Assembly: GCA_003567495.1 (NCBI GenBank)
Contig: PWZK01000298.1
Span: 1 to 13,233 of the forward strand
Reading direction: 5' to 3'
DNA length: 13,233 nt
From: Candidatus Brocadiaceae bacterium
GTDB lineage: Bacteria > Planctomycetota > Brocadiia > SM23-32
Positions 1-6,970 of the stretch are shown in pieces. The notes beneath the pieces were generated by a model, which worked only from the letters and a program-made list of their open reading frames with translations, did no database searches and had not been told where the DNA came from. Position 1 is the first letter of the stretch. Every line of letters starts with the position of its first letter. The position numbers and the translations under genes are program-made.

Positions 1-64
1 ATTATCGCGACGACAGGCTGGCAGTTCACTGAATATATACGTTGGGAGGAATGGGAGGGGAAAG

Positions 65-142
65 TGGGGTGACCAGAGGGACTTGAACCCTCAGCCCCCA
101 GAGCCACAGTCTGGTGCTCTATCCGATTGAGCTATGGTCACC
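65..142 (-). tRNA. tRNA-His (anticodon GTG)
   Basis: The - strand folds into a complete cloverleaf. The acceptor arm is GTGACCA pairing with TGGTCAC, the D stem is GCTC/GAGC, the anticodon stem is CCAGA/TCTGG around loop CTGTGGC, and the T stem is GAGGG/CCCTC around TTCAAGT. The anticodon is GTG (His). An extra G at position -1 (base 142) faces C73 (base 68), the identity feature of tRNA-His. The 3' CCA is encoded (bases 65-67). The gene diverges from the protein operon that starts at 438 and has its own promoter. Confidence 0.96.
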
Positions 143-164
143 ACCGGTGTATTGTTGCATTGCT

Positions 165-193
165 ATTATACAAAGGTTGTGTCCTTCTTGCAA
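165..193 (-). promoter_or_regulatory. sigma70-type promoter of tRNA-His
   Basis: On the - strand a -35 TTGCAA (188-193) and a perfect -10 TATAAT (165-170) are separated by exactly 17 bp. Transcription would begin near base 158, giving a leader of about 16 nt before the mature tRNA at 142. Seen directly as motif and spacing; function is inferred. Confidence 0.75.
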
Positions 194-204
194 ATGCAGA
201 GGGG

Positions 205-283
205 GGAGTAGGCGCTTAATGTCCTGACATCAGCAACAAATTGTCGATATGCGAAAAAGAATGAATATCCAATGACGAAGGAA
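205..283 (+). repeat. dispersed intergenic repeat, copy 1
   Basis: Three modules lie in order. GGAGTAGGCGCTTAAT (205-220) is identical to 8626-8641. The stretch 210-259 aligns without gaps to 6795-6844 at 36 of 50 positions and includes CAACAAA and TGTCGA. The stretch 264-283 matches 8639-8658 at 19 of 20 positions. At the other locus the first and third modules are fused without the middle part. No reading frame here looks coding. A short inverted pair, GCGCTTA (213-219) and TAAGCGC (294-300), flanks the copy. It looks like a small non-autonomous repeat; no transposase is visible. Confidence 0.7.
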
Positions 284-437
284 CGACCTAAGTAAGCGCT
301 GAAAGCGCGATATGTTATAGCCTGTGGCGGAGCGCGGGCCCCGAATGGGGCCGAAGCAAAGCCATAGGAGAGGAGATGCACAAACGAGAGTCCTGAAGGG
401 ACGATATAAACGATCGCGCACAATGGCACCATAAAAA
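284..437 (+). other. non-coding leader with two hairpins upstream of the S55 operon
   Basis: No convincing gene is seen on either strand; the open frames on the - strand lack recognisable protein character. Two short palindromes are visible: GGCCCC-GAAT-GGGGCC (337-352) and GTCC-TGAAG-GGAC (390-402). They could form hairpins in the operon leader or be REP-like sequences. No clear -35/-10 pair was found for the operon, so its promoter is not placed. The segment ends in ATAAAAAATGCG (431-442), which is also the start context of the gene at 6971 (6964-6975). Confidence 0.4.
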
Positions 438-2432
438 ATGCGGGCTAAATTAATGTGCATAAAAACAATTCTGAGTGTTACGGGGAAAAACGGTCGCAGG
501 TTTTTATCGGTTTTGTTGTTTTTCACCTTGCTTTTTATCTCACATAACCCTGTTTTCGGGGCGGAGTTTGTGGTGCCCGGAGCCGATGGCGCCATGGTGG
601 AGAGTTTTCCGGCAAACGAAGTTACCGCCGGCATGCGCGGAAAGGGTTATACTTCCTTCCGGGGCGACGAACTTCAGGAATTTGAGTTCGAGGTGCTGGG
701 GGTGCTGCGTTCCTGGCACCCGCAAGGGCGGGTGTTTCTGGTCGAGCTCGAGCATCCTGTGCTTGAGAAAAGTGGCGTTATAGCGGGCATGAGCGGCAGC
801 CCGCTCTACATTGACGGGCGCCTGCTGGGTGCGGTGGCTTACGGTTTCCGTTATAGTCTGACCGCGCTTGCCGGGGTTACCCCGGCCGAAGAAATGCTGG
901 TTCCCTTTGAAGCGTTAGAAGCCGGGGAGGGAGAACGGGCGGAGAAAGAAAAGAGTAAAGCTCTCCTGCGTAACTCCTTAGCGCGAAGTTCAGCCTGGAT
1001 TGCAGAGGATTATATGAGAGACCCCGACGGCTCGGATGCCCTCATGTTAAGGCTGCTTCAAGAGTTTGTTGCTGCGACCCTGCGTCCCGGCGGCGACTTC
1101 AGGAGCGGGATAGGTGTTGAACGATTAAGCGGCGCTTCGTCTGAACTCGGGGATTTTAAGCCCGGCTCACGGCTGATGCCGCTGCCCGTGCCGCTGTCTT
1201 TCAGCGGTATAGATGTAGGCAGACTCGGTGATCTTAAAACCGTGCTGGGTTCGGGCGGCCTTGTGCCTGTACAGGCGCCGCGCGCGGGGGGCTTTGCACC
1301 TTTTGACCCGGACCGTGACCTGCGTCCCGGTGTGCCGATCGGAGCGCTGCTGATGACCGGCGATATAGATATTGCGAGCATGGGTACGCTTACATTTTCC
1401 GACGGAAAGAGGGTTGCGGCGTTTGGCCATCCGATGGTTGATGCCGGCAAAACTGATCTGCCTCTGGCGCTTGGACACGTAGAAGCGGTCGTTCCTTCCC
1501 GCCTTATATCTTTCAGGCTTACCTCGGGCAGGGAAATAATAGGCAGCATCACGCAGGATCGGCAAAGCGCCATAATAGGGGAAATAGGCAGGAAGGCGCC
1601 CATGTTTCCCGCAACCGTCAACATCTCGGGCTTCCATGATGCTACGTACCGCTACGAGCTGGCGGGACACTGGCGATATGCGCCGATGATGTCGCTATAC
1701 GCCGCGGCGCTTTCCGCGCAGCGGTGGGAAGGTATGTCCGATCGGCTGACCGTTGACGCATCGGTGCGCATTAAACTACGCGGACGCGAAGAGGCGCTGG
1801 TTCTGGAGAATGTATATGCCGGCAACCCGCTAAGGCCGTCGTTCGAGCTGGTCATGGCGCCCATACAGAGCCTTATGCTTAACCCGTTTGAAGAAGTTGA
1901 GATAGATTCGCTGGATGTCGATTTCAAAATCGGGGAAGAATTGAAAGCTGCAAAAATAGAATCCGTGCGGCTGGAAAAACAGGAAGTGAGCCCGGGCGAG
2001 AAATTGAGGATGTGGGTGACCCTGCGTGAATACCATGGCCCGGCCAGGGTGGAGAAAATAACACTTGACATCCCTGAAGATGCGGAGCCCGGAACAACCG
2101 TCAGGTTGTATATTTCCGATGCCGCTGCCGTCATGGCGTCGAAGTATGGCAAGGATCCGGGGCTGTTCAGGCCGCAAACTCTGGACGGGCTTATTGAGTC
2201 GCTGCAGGTGATGGCGTCGAATACGCGCCTTTATGTAAGGGGTGATTTTATAAGGACGGGGCTCCGATATGCCGGCGAGGCAATGCCGGCGCTCCCGGGT
2301 TCGGCCGAGAGCATGCTGAAATACGGAACCGTTCGCGGAAAAACTCATCCTTTGATGCAAGATGTTAAAAACAGCATAGATACTGGTTGGGTCCTGGATG
2401 GCTCGCATGGAGTCGAGGTCAGAATAAATTAG
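438..2432 (+). CDS. exported SpoIVB peptidase S55-like protein (permuted motif order)
   Basis: A 664-aa protein. Residues 19-42 form a signal peptide (basic n-region, hydrophobic core, FGA before the likely cut at about 42), so it should act in the envelope. Residues 117-122 read GMSGSP, the serine-nucleophile motif of peptidase family S55 (candidate Ser119), followed by YIDGRLLGAVAY. Residues 316-332 hold the second conserved block, with GTLTF and AFGHPM (candidate catalytic His331). In Bacillus SpoIVB the His block precedes the Ser block; here the order is reversed. The C-terminal half (about 400-664) is beta-rich and unassigned. Whether it is an active peptidase is not shown. ATG 438 has no clear Shine-Dalgarno; ATG 453 is an alternative, because 438 sits in an ATGCGGG motif resembling a repeat found elsewhere. 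It is the first gene of a tight operon; one base separates it from the propeller gene. Confidence 0.85.
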   Translation: MRAKLMCIKTILSVTGKNGRRFLSVLLFFTLLFISHNPVFGAEFVVPGADGAMVESFPANEVTAGMRGKGYTSFRGDELQEFEFEVLGVLRSWHPQGRVFLVELEHPVLEKSGVIAGMSGSPLYIDGRLLGAVAYGFRYSLTALAGVTPAEEMLVPFEALEAGEGERAEKEKSKALLRNSLARSSAWIAEDYMRDPDGSDALMLRLLQEFVAATLRPGGDFRSGIGVERLSGASSELGDFKPGSRLMPLPVPLSFSGIDVGRLGDLKTVLGSGGLVPVQAPRAGGFAPFDPDRDLRPGVPIGALLMTGDIDIASMGTLTFSDGKRVAAFGHPMVDAGKTDLPLALGHVEAVVPSRLISFRLTSGREIIGSITQDRQSAIIGEIGRKAPMFPATVNISGFHDATYRYELAGHWRYAPMMSLYAAALSAQRWEGMSDRLTVDASVRIKLRGREEALVLENVYAGNPLRPSFELVMAPIQSLMLNPFEEVEIDSLDVDFKIGEELKAAKIESVRLEKQEVSPGEKLRMWVTLREYHGPARVEKITLDIPEDAEPGTTVRLYISDAAAVMASKYGKDPGLFRPQTLDGLIESLQVMASNTRLYVRGDFIRTGLRYAGEAMPALPGSAESMLKYGTVRGKTHPLMQDVKNSIDTGWVLDGSHGVEVRIN

Positions 2433-2433
2433 A

Positions 2434-4527
2434 ATGATTATGAGGCTGCAAAACATGAAAAAGCGGGAAAAGATATTTGGTGTCGGGTCGTTTTTTTTAA
2501 TTTTGCTTCTTTTCGGCATCCCCGCAGCCGCTCAGGCTGGAAGAACATGGTCGGTGAGAGGAGAGGAAGAATTTTCAAAAGGCGAATTCGACGGCGTTTC
2601 GGTGCTGTCCTCCGGGGAGTTGATACTAGCGCCGCCGGTAGAGACTTTTGACGGTCTGGAAGCTGACATCGTGTGGGATATAAATATCGACGCTGATGGA
2701 CGGGTGCTGGTTGCCACGGGGGCCCCGGGCGCCCTTTACGCCATCGAAGACGATACTGCATCTCTGATTCACAGGACGAGCGAGGAGCACGCACTGAGCG
2801 TGCTGCCGCTGCCGGACGGTTCCGTGCTTCTGGGCACCGCGCCGCGCGGCATTATCTACCGGATCGCGGAAAGCGGCGAGGTGACGGTTTTCGCGGATCT
2901 TGATGTTAATTACGTCTGGGATATGGCCCGCTCCGAGGACGGCCTGGTTTATTGTGCCACCGGCGCCGGCGGCAAAATTCTGAGTTTAACCTCCGAAGGC
3001 GACGTTACCGAGGTCTTCAGTGCGCCGCAGGCAAACCTTATGTGTCTTGAGATCGACGAAAAAAGGGGCGGCATATATGTTGGCACGCAACCCGACGGGA
3101 TCGTTTATGAGGTGAAAAAAAACGGGGACTATTCGATCCTTTTTGATGCGGAAGAGGATGAGATTCGGAATATGGTGTTTTCCGAAGGCCGCAAGCTTTA
3201 CGTTTGTACGGCTCAGAGTAAGCCGGCGATGCAGGGGGAGGCTTCGGGCGATGACGGTGCCGTAAGCGTTCGCCCCGCCGATGGACGCGACGGCTCGCAA
3301 AACCTGCTGCCCGGCAAACCAACCGCATCAAACAGCATATACCGTATTGATCCGGACACCGGCGCTTACAGAGTTGCGCGTTTCAGGGAAGAAATGGTGC
3401 TTTCGATCGCGCTCAGAGAAGACGGTGAAATATTTGCCGGCACCGGGGATGCGGGACGTTTGATCGGAGTGCGCGAAGACGGGCGCACTCGCATGATTTT
3501 GAAGACAGGTTCAAGGCATGTTTCGGCGTTGGCCGGGGCCGGCGACGGCCGGGTTCTTATGGGCGCATCAAGTCCGGGCAGATTATACCGGCTCGGCGTT
3601 GGATACAGGCCTGAGGGCGCCTACGTTTCGCACGTTTTTGATGCCGGTTATCTTTCCGGCTGGGGAGCTGTAAGTTTGCCCGGAGCCGACGGCGATACCG
3701 CCGGAACGGAAATCTACCTGAGGACCGGCAATTCCCGCAAGCCCGATCGCACCTGGAGCGATTGGGCAGGGCCGGCCAGCGGCGGTGTACCGGAACGTCT
3801 CGACGTACCTATGGGGCGGTTTGCTCAGGTCAGAATAAAGTTGACGTCGAAAGACGGCGTGAAAACACCGGAGGTAAATCGCTTTGCCGTCAGTTACCGA
3901 CAGGCAAACAGGCGGCCGGTGGTTGAGCGGCTTGAGATAAATGAAGGCGGCGGGGGGGGGAATGCGAATAGACCGGGCAGAACCATAACCTGGGAAGTGT
4001 CGGACCCCAACGATGATGATCTGAAAAGCAGTCTTTACTACAGGGGTGTGGACGAACGGGATTGGAAAAGTTTGAAAGACGGCCTGCGCGATGAAACCAG
4101 CTATAGCTGGGACACTGTCAGGGTGCCGGACGGCTATTACCTGGTTAAACTGATCGCCTCCGACAGGCCATCCAGGGGCCTCACCGAAGCGCTGCAGGAC
4201 GAGAAAGTTATCGGGCCGTTTCTTATCGATAACACTCCGCCCAGGGTGCACGAGATAAAAGCGGTGCGACGCCGTAATTCCGGCAGCTACGTGATAACGG
4301 GCATTGCAGCCGACCGGGCAAGCAACATAACGTCCATTCAGGTAAGCCACAATTCGGGCGACTGGCGGGCGGTTTTCCCGGACGACGGGATATTTGATTC
4401 GCGCCGGGAGCCGTTTACATTCGTGACGCCGAAGCTGGATGAGGGCGAGCATGTGTTCGTATTTATCGCCGAAGATTCCGCCGGAAATGTCGGCAGTGGC
4501 AAAATAGTTATCGATACGGTGCAGTAA
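2434..4527 (+). CDS. exported beta-propeller protein with C-terminal Ig/FN3-like domains
   Basis: A 697-aa protein with a signal peptide (core at about 15-33, cleavage near AQA at 33-35). Residues about 77-388 contain seven repeats, each with a hydrophobic strand, a D/E-D-G turn, a G-T/A-G segment and a Y-x-I/L strand, consistent with a seven-bladed propeller. Blade five carries a low-complexity insert (about 262-299). Residues about 390-490 resemble a beta-sandwich, then a Gly linker (505-509) precedes two Ig/FN3-like parts: TWEVSDPNDDD to FLIDNTPP (519-603) and about 615-697, with AEDSAGNV near the end. Similar propeller plus SDPNGDxL plus DNTPP architectures are, from memory, common in Acidobacteria-like secreted proteins. 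No enzyme motif is seen; a binding or scaffold role is inferred. Starts at 2440 or 2455 are also possible. There is no clear ribosome binding site, so translation may be coupled to the upstream gene. Confidence 0.8.
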   Translation: MIMRLQNMKKREKIFGVGSFFLILLLFGIPAAAQAGRTWSVRGEEEFSKGEFDGVSVLSSGELILAPPVETFDGLEADIVWDINIDADGRVLVATGAPGALYAIEDDTASLIHRTSEEHALSVLPLPDGSVLLGTAPRGIIYRIAESGEVTVFADLDVNYVWDMARSEDGLVYCATGAGGKILSLTSEGDVTEVFSAPQANLMCLEIDEKRGGIYVGTQPDGIVYEVKKNGDYSILFDAEEDEIRNMVFSEGRKLYVCTAQSKPAMQGEASGDDGAVSVRPADGRDGSQNLLPGKPTASNSIYRIDPDTGAYRVARFREEMVLSIALREDGEIFAGTGDAGRLIGVREDGRTRMILKTGSRHVSALAGAGDGRVLMGASSPGRLYRLGVGYRPEGAYVSHVFDAGYLSGWGAVSLPGADGDTAGTEIYLRTGNSRKPDRTWSDWAGPASGGVPERLDVPMGRFAQVRIKLTSKDGVKTPEVNRFAVSYRQANRRPVVERLEINEGGGGGNANRPGRTITWEVSDPNDDDLKSSLYYRGVDERDWKSLKDGLRDETSYSWDTVRVPDGYYLVKLIASDRPSRGLTEALQDEKVIGPFLIDNTPPRVHEIKAVRRRNSGSYVITGIAADRASNITSIQVSHNSGDWRAVFPDDGIFDSRREPFTFVTPKLDEGEHVFVFIAEDSAGNVGSGKIVIDTVQ

Positions 4528-4529
4528 GG

Positions 4530-5378
4530 ATGACATCCGTCGGGATAGATTCGGGGAGCGTGGCCGTCAAAGGCGTCGCCATGGACGGTGAAGAGCTTTT
4601 ATCGGTCCAGATAGAGCCGGCCGGCACTGATATTGCCGCGCAGTGCAGCCGTATGACGTCGAGGTTGAAAGACGTCCTTCCCACGGAGTGCCATACCCCG
4701 GTGTGTTTTACGGGATACGGGCGGGAGAATTCAGGTGAGGCCGCCTACAGCGTGAGTGAAATATTGGCCAACGCACTCGGGGCCGGATGGGCATGGCGTA
4801 ACTGGTCACGTATGAAGGAAATGGGCGAGCAATTCTATGGCAACCCGGAGCCTGTGCGGAAGACGGACAAGTTCAATACTATAATTGATGTAGGCGGGCA
4901 GGACTGTAAAGTAATAACGCTCGGAGCCGGTGGAGTCATTGAGGGGTTTGCCATGAACGACAGATGCGCGGCCGGCACCGGCAGGTTTTTGGGGGAGCTG
5001 GCGGCTGTTCTTCAGCTGAAAGGGCTTCGAAGGCTCGATGAACTGGCGCTTGGGAGTTCCGAGCCGGCGCTTATATCCAGCGCCTGCACAGTTTTTGCCG
5101 AGTCAGAGGTGGTTTCTATGATTGCAAAAGGTGTCTCTCCGGCAAATATCGCAGGCGGCGTATTCAGGGCTGTAGCCGACAGAACGGCCGAGCTGGCCGA
5201 GAGCTTGGGCTGGTGTGGGCCGGTATTTTTTGATGGGGGCCCCGCGCGGCTCGGGGCGCTGCGCGATTCGCTTCAGGCAAGGCTTGCCACAACAGTATCC
5301 GTGCCCGCCTGCCCGCAGCATATCACCGCTGTGGGGGCGGCGATTTATGCCCGAAACAGGAGGGATCTGAGCGTATGA
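4530..5378 (+). CDS. BadF/BadG/BcrA/HgdC-type ATPase (CoA-dehydratase activase-like)
   Basis: A 282-aa cytoplasmic ATPase of the ASKHA fold. GIDSGS (5-10) is the phosphate-1 loop, IDVGGQD (119-125) phosphate-2, and FFDGGPAR (233-240) the C-terminal nucleotide-binding part. Cys146 in NDRCAAGTGRF and Cys186 in SSACTVFAESE match the two cysteines that bind the shared [4Fe-4S] cluster of dimeric activators such as HgdC. Known members drive ATP-dependent electron transfer to 2-hydroxyacyl-CoA dehydratases, benzoyl-CoA reductases or double-cubane-cluster proteins. No such partner is present here. An extra stretch of about 25 residues (88-114, rich in W, R, M) lies before phosphate-2, and the usual SEI-x-x-H-A segment reads SEILANALGA (77-86). 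Two bases follow the propeller stop and the 3' end overlaps the lipoprotein gene. A cytoplasmic redox ATPase among exported proteins is odd. Confidence 0.87.
   Translation: MTSVGIDSGSVAVKGVAMDGEELLSVQIEPAGTDIAAQCSRMTSRLKDVLPTECHTPVCFTGYGRENSGEAAYSVSEILANALGAGWAWRNWSRMKEMGEQFYGNPEPVRKTDKFNTIIDVGGQDCKVITLGAGGVIEGFAMNDRCAAGTGRFLGELAAVLQLKGLRRLDELALGSSEPALISSACTVFAESEVVSMIAKGVSPANIAGGVFRAVADRTAELAESLGWCGPVFFDGGPARLGALRDSLQARLATTVSVPACPQHITAVGAAIYARNRRDLSV
5358..5364 (+). promoter_or_regulatory. strong Shine-Dalgarno for the lipoprotein gene
   Basis: AGGAGGG lies inside the 3' end of the activase gene, 10-11 nt before ATG 5375. It is the only strong ribosome binding site within the four-gene operon and supports the ATGA-overlap start. 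Confidence 0.7.
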
Positions 5379-6217
5379 AACTCAAAAAAAAAGAGATTTT
5401 CAAACTGTTCCTGGTCCCGGTAGCAAGCCTGGTTTTCGGACTGCTCCCGGTCGGCTGCCGCGCAATTCCGCTGCGTCGACTCCGGAGGCCGCAGGAGCTT
5501 TCCCGCGAGGAAGTGATCGCCGCACTGGAAGAAAAAACACTTCATTTTTCAACTCTCAGGGATACGAGGGGTTCGCTGGATATTGTCCGGGAAACCGTGG
5601 AAGGCCGTGAGCGCTTTCCTTCGGTACGTGCGCTGATGGCATTCGACAGGGAACTGCCCGGGCTTTATCTGCGTACCGAGCGGCTGGGACAAAATATCTT
5701 TACGCTGCGCGCTCATAAGGACGGTTTCTGGCTTGAAATACGGGATACACACGAGATCATAACCGGCAGTGATAAGGCTTACGAACGCATGCCGCATCTT
5801 ATAAGGCCGGGGGAAGCGGCGCTCTGGTTTGCAAATCCACGGTGGCTGGGACTGACCTGGGATGAAACGCTGATGCATACCGGCCGCCACGAATACGTTT
5901 TCGAGGTTGAGCTGAGCGGGTTTCCGTTCAGAAAAGTAACTGTCGACAGATACGATCTTCACATCAACTCGATAACGTCCTACGACATTTTAGCCGAGAT
6001 CAATACCGTGGTGGAGATGGACAGATACAGGTGGAGGGAAGGTGGCTTGTTTCCCTACAGGCTGGCTATTTACAGGCCTCAGGAAGGTTATGATATTACT
6101 TTAAACCTGGGCCGGCCGGAGTTTGACCACGACATTCCGGAAAGTTTCTTTATGCCGCGCGAGCGGCCGGGCTGGGAACACATCGATCTTGACCGTTCCC
6201 CTCCCTCTGATTTTTAG
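5375..6217 (+). CDS. probable lipoprotein with a LolA-like region
   Basis: A 280-aa protein. A basic start (MKLKKKE) and hydrophobic segment (10-24) lead to LPVGC with Cys28 as the likely lipidated residue. The -3 position is Pro, which is unusual for a lipobox, so lipidation is probable but not certain. The mature part (about 40-260) alternates hydrophobic strands and contains patterns seen in LolA/LppX-type and DUF4292-like folds: a mid-protein FTLRAHKDGFWLEIRDTHEI strand pair, a central KVTVDRYDLHINSITSYD strand pair, and a late FPYRLAIYRP strand before the C-terminal helix. Such proteins bind lipids or lipoproteins in the periplasm; the substrate here is unknown. The gene overlaps the activase stop by 4 nt (ATGA) and ends with tandem stops TAG TAA. 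Confidence 0.65.
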   Translation: MKLKKKEIFKLFLVPVASLVFGLLPVGCRAIPLRRLRRPQELSREEVIAALEEKTLHFSTLRDTRGSLDIVRETVEGRERFPSVRALMAFDRELPGLYLRTERLGQNIFTLRAHKDGFWLEIRDTHEIITGSDKAYERMPHLIRPGEAALWFANPRWLGLTWDETLMHTGRHEYVFEVELSGFPFRKVTVDRYDLHINSITSYDILAEINTVVEMDRYRWREGGLFPYRLAIYRPQEGYDITLNLGRPEFDHDIPESFFMPRERPGWEHIDLDRSPPSDF

Positions 6218-6220
6218 TAA

Positions 6221-6250
6221 AAGGCGGGACTGTGGGGCCGTAGTCCGCTT
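6221..6250 (+). terminator. possible terminator hairpin after the S55 operon
   Basis: AAGGCGGGACT (6221-6231) and AGTCCGCTT (6242-6250) can pair with two single-G bulges across a GC-rich loop, just after the lipoprotein stop codons. The following bases (ATTTCACG) are not a proper U-tract, so intrinsic termination is only a possibility. Confidence 0.25.
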
Positions 6251-6278
6251 ATTTCACGCGTTCTCAGCGGTGCATATG

Positions 6279-6322
6279 TATGAAATATGCGGGATAGTCC
6301 ATAAAGTCCATTGCGTCCATTC
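6279..6322 (+). repeat. TATGAAATATGCGGG repeat followed by a 9-nt periodic GTCCAT array
   Basis: TATGAAATATGCGGG (6279-6293) recurs exactly at 12069-12083 upstream of hpf. It is followed here by GTCCAT at 6297, 6306 and 6315, an exact 9-nt period. No protein is encoded. A 9-nt run of T follows (6325-6333). Such short periodic GTCCAT arrays are, from memory, seen between genes in some PVC-type and candidate-phylum genomes. Confidence 0.6.
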
Positions 6323-6331
6323 ACTTTTTTT

Positions 6332-6360
6332 TTGCGATTCGATGTTTTGCTGAATATTTT
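6332..6360 (+). promoter_or_regulatory. possible sigma70-type promoter of ruvX
   Basis: TTGCGA (6332-6337) and TATTTT (6355-6360) are 17 bp apart, each matching the consensus at four of six positions. The position, 18 bp before ATG 6379, would leave a very short leader. AT-rich sequence makes chance matches likely, so this is tentative. Confidence 0.3.
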
Positions 6361-6378
6361 CCATTAAAAGGAAATAAT

Positions 6379-6804
6379 ATGACAATTCTGGCTCTGGATC
6401 ACGGCGAGAAACGTATCGGGGCGGCCTTCAGCGATTTATCGGGCTCGGTGGCGCTGGGGCTTGAGACCATCGAGGTCGACGATTGTGGGGGAGAGATAGA
6501 AAAAGTAAGGGAAATTGTCGAGAAACGCGGAGTTGAAACTATAGTCGTGGGGCTGCCCAAGCACATGGATGGCTCCGAGGGACAGCGTGCAAGGCGGGTC
6601 CGGGGATTTGTGAAAAGGCTGCGCAGGGTGCTGCCCGATGTAAGATACGAGTTTGTGGATGAGCGCTACACTTCCGTGCAGGCGAACAGAGTTCTGAGCG
6701 AAGAGGGGGCCGACAGAGACGCCCGCAAAAAAAATGTCGACAGGGTGGCGGCTCAGTTTATCCTGCGGCGTTTTTGTGACAGGCCGGATGATACAGGTGC
6801 GTAA
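6379..6804 (+). CDS. ruvX: RuvX/YqgF-family Holliday junction resolvase-like nuclease
   Basis: A 141-aa protein of normal length for the family, which has an RNase H fold. LDHGEKRIG (6-14) gives the first catalytic Asp (Asp7), VVGLPKHMDGSEG (56-68) is the conserved central loop, VDERYTS (93-99) supplies Glu95, and KKNVDRVAAQFIL (117-129) carries the final Asp121. YqgF is implicated in recombination-intermediate processing and in pre-16S rRNA 5' maturation in E. coli. The start is supported by AAAAGGA (6366-6372) just upstream. The last codons (GGT GCG TAA) lie inside the left edge of a dispersed repeat. The next genes encode a possible DNA-binding membrane fusion and RecG, fitting a recombination neighbourhood. 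Confidence 0.95.
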   Translation: MTILALDHGEKRIGAAFSDLSGSVALGLETIEVDDCGGEIEKVREIVEKRGVETIVVGLPKHMDGSEGQRARRVRGFVKRLRRVLPDVRYEFVDERYTSVQANRVLSEEGADRDARKKNVDRVAAQFILRRFCDRPDDTGA

Positions 6805-6931
6805 AGTCGCAACATCAACAACAAAGTGTCGAGGTACTCAAAAAAAATGTCGTTTGCCTTTCGTCGTTTGCCGTTGTCTTTTTATTAATTCTTTTTCAAG
6901 CTCCGTCTTGAAAAAGAATTAGGTGCGTAAA
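6795..6931 (+). repeat. dispersed repeat copy 2 with long inverted repeat, flanked by an 11-bp direct repeat
   Basis: AGGTGCGTAAA occurs at 6795-6805 (overlapping the ruvX stop) and again at 6921-6931. Between them, 6795-6844 aligns to 210-259 at 36 of 50 positions. A perfect inverted repeat follows: AATTCTTTTTCAAG (6887-6900), a 6-nt loop CTCCGT, and its exact complement (6907-6920); T6886-A6921 adds one more pair. The stem is AT-rich, so as RNA it could form a hairpin, but no U-tract follows. The flanking direct repeat could be a target duplication or an internal module. The rest of the 6805-6970 gap shows no gene. Confidence 0.6.
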
Positions 6932-6970
6932 AATGTGAATATCAGACATCCATCTGTTTGTATATAAAAA

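Noticed and set aside
166..634. Open frames on the - strand between the tRNA and the S55 gene
   Set aside because: They overlap the tRNA promoter, the dispersed repeat or the S55 gene start, and their translations show no protein family character.
1058..1624. 188-aa open frame on the - strand opposite the S55 gene
   Set aside because: Low-complexity Pro/Ser/Arg-rich translation without family features; a shadow of the + strand gene, which carries clear S55 motifs.
3583..4536. 317-aa open frame on the - strand opposite the propeller gene
   Set aside because: It lies entirely opposite a well-supported gene, has no recognisable motifs, and is explained by GC-rich third-position codon use of the + strand gene.
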